Source of the DNA: Zoogloeaceae bacterium
GTDB taxonomy: Bacteria; Pseudomonadota; Gammaproteobacteria; Burkholderiales; Rhodocyclaceae
Length of the DNA stretch: 6,502 nt
Reading direction: 5' to 3'
NCBI GenBank assembly: GCA_031273145.1
Contig: JAISSL010000233.1
Location: forward strand, 1-6,502
Made by a program: the position numbers and the translations under genes. The notes beneath the pieces were generated by a model. The model made no database searches, had not been told where the DNA came from, and saw nothing but the letters and a program-made list of their open reading frames with translations. Shown here one piece after another: positions 5,794-6,502 of this stretch (positions are counted from its first letter, which is position 1; every line of letters begins with the position of its first letter).

Positions 5794-5834
5794 GTCTAAC
5801 TCTGCACTCAAGCGGACAGCCTTGAACGTTACTA
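5794..5834 (+). other. attC-like site, shortened
   Basis: GTCTAAC at 5794-5800 matches the 5' attC core RYYYAAC. It is followed by CTCAAGCGGAC (5807-5817), typical of the left inner box. TCAAG (5808-5812) pairs with CTTGA (5821-5825), and TAAC (5797-5800) pairs with GTTA (5828-5831). The 3' core GTTACTA deviates from GTTRRRY, and the centre is much shorter than in normal attC sites, so this looks like a site with an internal deletion. Read in frame it encodes SNSALKRT, a peptide type often seen where attC sequence is mistaken for the start of a gene. Confidence 0.4.
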
Positions 5835-6283
5835 TGTCTATCACTGCACTGCGATTCCAAGGGCAAGGCCATTCGTTTGAGATTGGCGCGTCCATAGAAG
5901 AGGAAATTTCACGTCAGGTTTTGGGCGATGTTTCCGCCTACGTCTACGTCTCAGTTTCATCCAATGGCTTTATCGGTCACAATGATCTATGGCTGGCTCA
6001 TGAAGAGATCGCACAGTTCGCAAGGCAGCTTGGCGAACTCAATCAGTCGCTAAAGGGCGAAGCCAAGCTCTCCTCCATTTCACCGAACGAGCTGGAACTT
6101 GTGGTACGTGCGGTCTCTTCCAGAGGCAACGTCGCTGTCACAGGGAACACGGGATATTGGGTGAAAAGTGAAAATGCAATGTTCTGGCATTCAGTCTCGT
6201 TCGGGTTTGAGTTTGAGCCGGGGCAGTTGTCCGAGGCACTTCAAGGTTCATGGCTGAGGCAATATGTGTCTAATCCAGACTAA
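5834..6283 (+). CDS. Hypothetical protein, weakly WapI-immunity-like
   Basis: Predicted cytoplasmic protein of 149 residues, mostly beta-strand in character, with no signal peptide or membrane segment. The pattern is a strand segment YVYVSVSSNGFIGHNDLWL, then a helix EEIAQFARQLGELNQSLKG, then AKLSSISPNELELVV, a GNVAVTG turn, and HSVSFGFEFEPGQL near the end. This layout resembles WapI-type immunity proteins and similar small cassette-borne proteins in my memory; the match is loose and unverified, and no toxin partner is present. The ATG at 5834 is chosen over an in-frame TTG at 5792, because the 14 extra codons are attC-like sequence. Neither start has a Shine-Dalgarno, which is common in gene cassettes. 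The TAA stop lies inside the attC-like site at 6278-6328. It converges with flrB. Confidence 0.65.
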   Translation: MSITALRFQGQGHSFEIGASIEEEISRQVLGDVSAYVYVSVSSNGFIGHNDLWLAHEEIAQFARQLGELNQSLKGEAKLSSISPNELELVVRAVSSRGNVAVTGNTGYWVKSENAMFWHSVSFGFEFEPGQLSEALQGSWLRQYVSNPD

Positions 6284-6328
6284 CAACTCGTTAAAGGCAG
6301 ACGGCTTCGCCGCAGCTTAACTGTCTGC
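6278..6328 (+). other. attC-like site at the right end of the insert
   Basis: GACTAAC (6278-6284, one mismatch to RYYYAAC) is followed by AACTCGTTAAAG and ends with CAGCTTAACT (6313-6322), strongly reminiscent of integron attC sites. GTTAA (6290-6294) pairs with TTAAC (6317-6321); G6296 pairs with C6316, leaving A6295 bulged like an extrahelical base, and CGGC-TTC-GCCG (6302-6312) caps the hairpin. The 3' core GTTRRRY is missing: after CTTAACT the sequence runs straight into flrB codons. The stop codons of the plus-strand gene (6281-6283) and of flrB (6317-6319, minus) both lie within it. Confidence 0.5.
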
Positions 6329-6502
6329 AAGACGCATGGGTAAGCGTAAGATAAAAGAAGCGCCGGAGCCGGGCGTGGAATGTACTTCCAGGCTTCCGCC
6401 ATGCGCGCGCGCCACGCCCAGCGCAATGGATAGGCCAAGCCCGGTTCCCTGACTCTTGGTCGTAAAGAACGGCTCGAAAATACGGTTTTGCAATTCCGGC
6501 GT
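6317..6502 (-). CDS. flrB: C-terminal end of flagellar sensor histidine kinase FlrB/FleS (truncated by window edge)
   Basis: Sensor kinase that phosphorylates FlrC. Only the last 61 codons are present; the 5' part lies beyond the window. The fragment is the end of a HATPase_c domain: FEPFFTTK (residues 9-16 of the fragment) is the F-box lid segment and [18 protein letters not shown] (19-36) is the G2 box and following helix; [14 protein letters not shown] ends the domain. The [11 protein letters not shown] form is typical of NtrB/FlrB-like kinases, and the same-strand position upstream of flrC supports FlrB. The stop codon lies in attC-like sequence, so the last few residues may have been altered by the insertion, although the catalytic fold appears complete at its C-terminus. 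Assignment as FlrB rather than another NtrB-like kinase rests on context. Confidence 0.8.
   Translation of the reverse strand, partial: TPELQNRIFEPFFTTKSQGTGLGLSIALGVARAHGGSLEVHSTPGSGASFILRLPMRLADS

Larger units (their letters stand above)
3854..6316. mobile_element. Accessory gene block inserted between flrB and flrC (putative decayed cassette array)
   Basis: The interval separates two genes, flrB and flrC, that normally abut or overlap, and carries five small genes all in the opposite orientation. Two attC-like sites (5794-5834 and 6278-6328) and a weaker one (4922-4968) follow gene ends, as in integron cassettes. No integrase, transposase, attI or clear terminal repeats are present, so an integrase-less attC cluster is the best reading. 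Boundaries are approximate: the left lies between the flrC start and about 3990, the right close to the flrB stop codon. About 240 bases at the left end (3857-4096) hold no gene, only two candidate promoters. Confidence 0.45.

Noticed and set aside
5792..5833. TTG start extending the last accessory gene by 14 codons
   Set aside because: The extra codons are attC-like DNA and no Shine-Dalgarno precedes the TTG; the ATG at 5834 is preferred.
3857..6316. Search of the insert for integrase, transposase, tRNA, CRISPR repeats or attI
   Set aside because: None could be recognised, so the mobile nature of the block rests only on synteny and the attC-like sites.
3889..6325. Possible terminal inverted repeats GACAGTT (3889-3895) and AACTGTC (6319-6325)
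   Set aside because: Seven matching bases with no extension are within chance for two short windows, and there is no transposase or target-site duplication.
6297..6328. GCAGAC/GTCTGC hairpin as an intrinsic terminator of flrB
   Set aside because: On the minus strand the stem would carry a large one-sided bulge and is followed only by CTTT, so it is a poor terminator; the attC-like fold explains the segment better.

Overview
The window looks like chromosomal DNA of a flagellated Gram-negative proteobacterium. It carries a class A penicillin-binding protein of the MrcA type, a YcgR-type c-di-GMP flagellar brake, and a FlrB/FlrC (FleS/FleR) two-component system with a sigma-54 promoter in front of fliE. 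The gene style suggests a beta- or gammaproteobacterium, perhaps Nitrosomonadales-like, but I cannot fix the genus from sequence alone.

Core part, 1-3853. The minus strand opens with the 5' 308 codons of mrcA, truncated by the window edge. A divergent intergenic region follows, then ycgR on the plus strand. ycgR and fliE (minus) converge on one symmetric bidirectional terminator at 1984-2016. fliE lies downstream of flrC on the minus strand and has its own near-consensus sigma-54 promoter in the 70-base gap, so FlrC is the obvious candidate activator of its neighbour. fliE is the last gene of this block: no fliF follows it.

Accessory part, about 3854-6330. flrB (the cognate histidine kinase) normally sits directly upstream of flrC. 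Here its last 61 codons reappear at 6317-6502, same strand, about 2.46 kb away. The space between holds five small genes, all on the plus strand and opposite to the flagellar genes: a DUF7673-like protein, a secreted LprI/DUF1311-like protein, an 81-residue protein with an MPNGKPGDH N-terminus, a DUF457/YdjM-like membrane metal-dependent hydrolase, and a 149-residue protein that weakly resembles WapI-type immunity proteins. Two sites resemble degenerate integron attC sites: 5794-5834, whose read-through gives the peptide SNSALKRT, and 6278-6328, in which both the last cassette gene and flrB stop. I read the block as a decayed cassette-type insertion (integrase-less, CALIN-like) that split the flrBC operon. 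No integrase gene lies in the window and the attC cores are imperfect, so this is inference.

Regulation. At the left edge of the insert, two candidate promoters point away from each other: an extended -10 driving flrC (minus) and a TTGAGA-17-TACAAA promoter driving the accessory genes (plus). If real, flrC is now expressed independently of flrB, which could change the hierarchy of flagellar gene expression.
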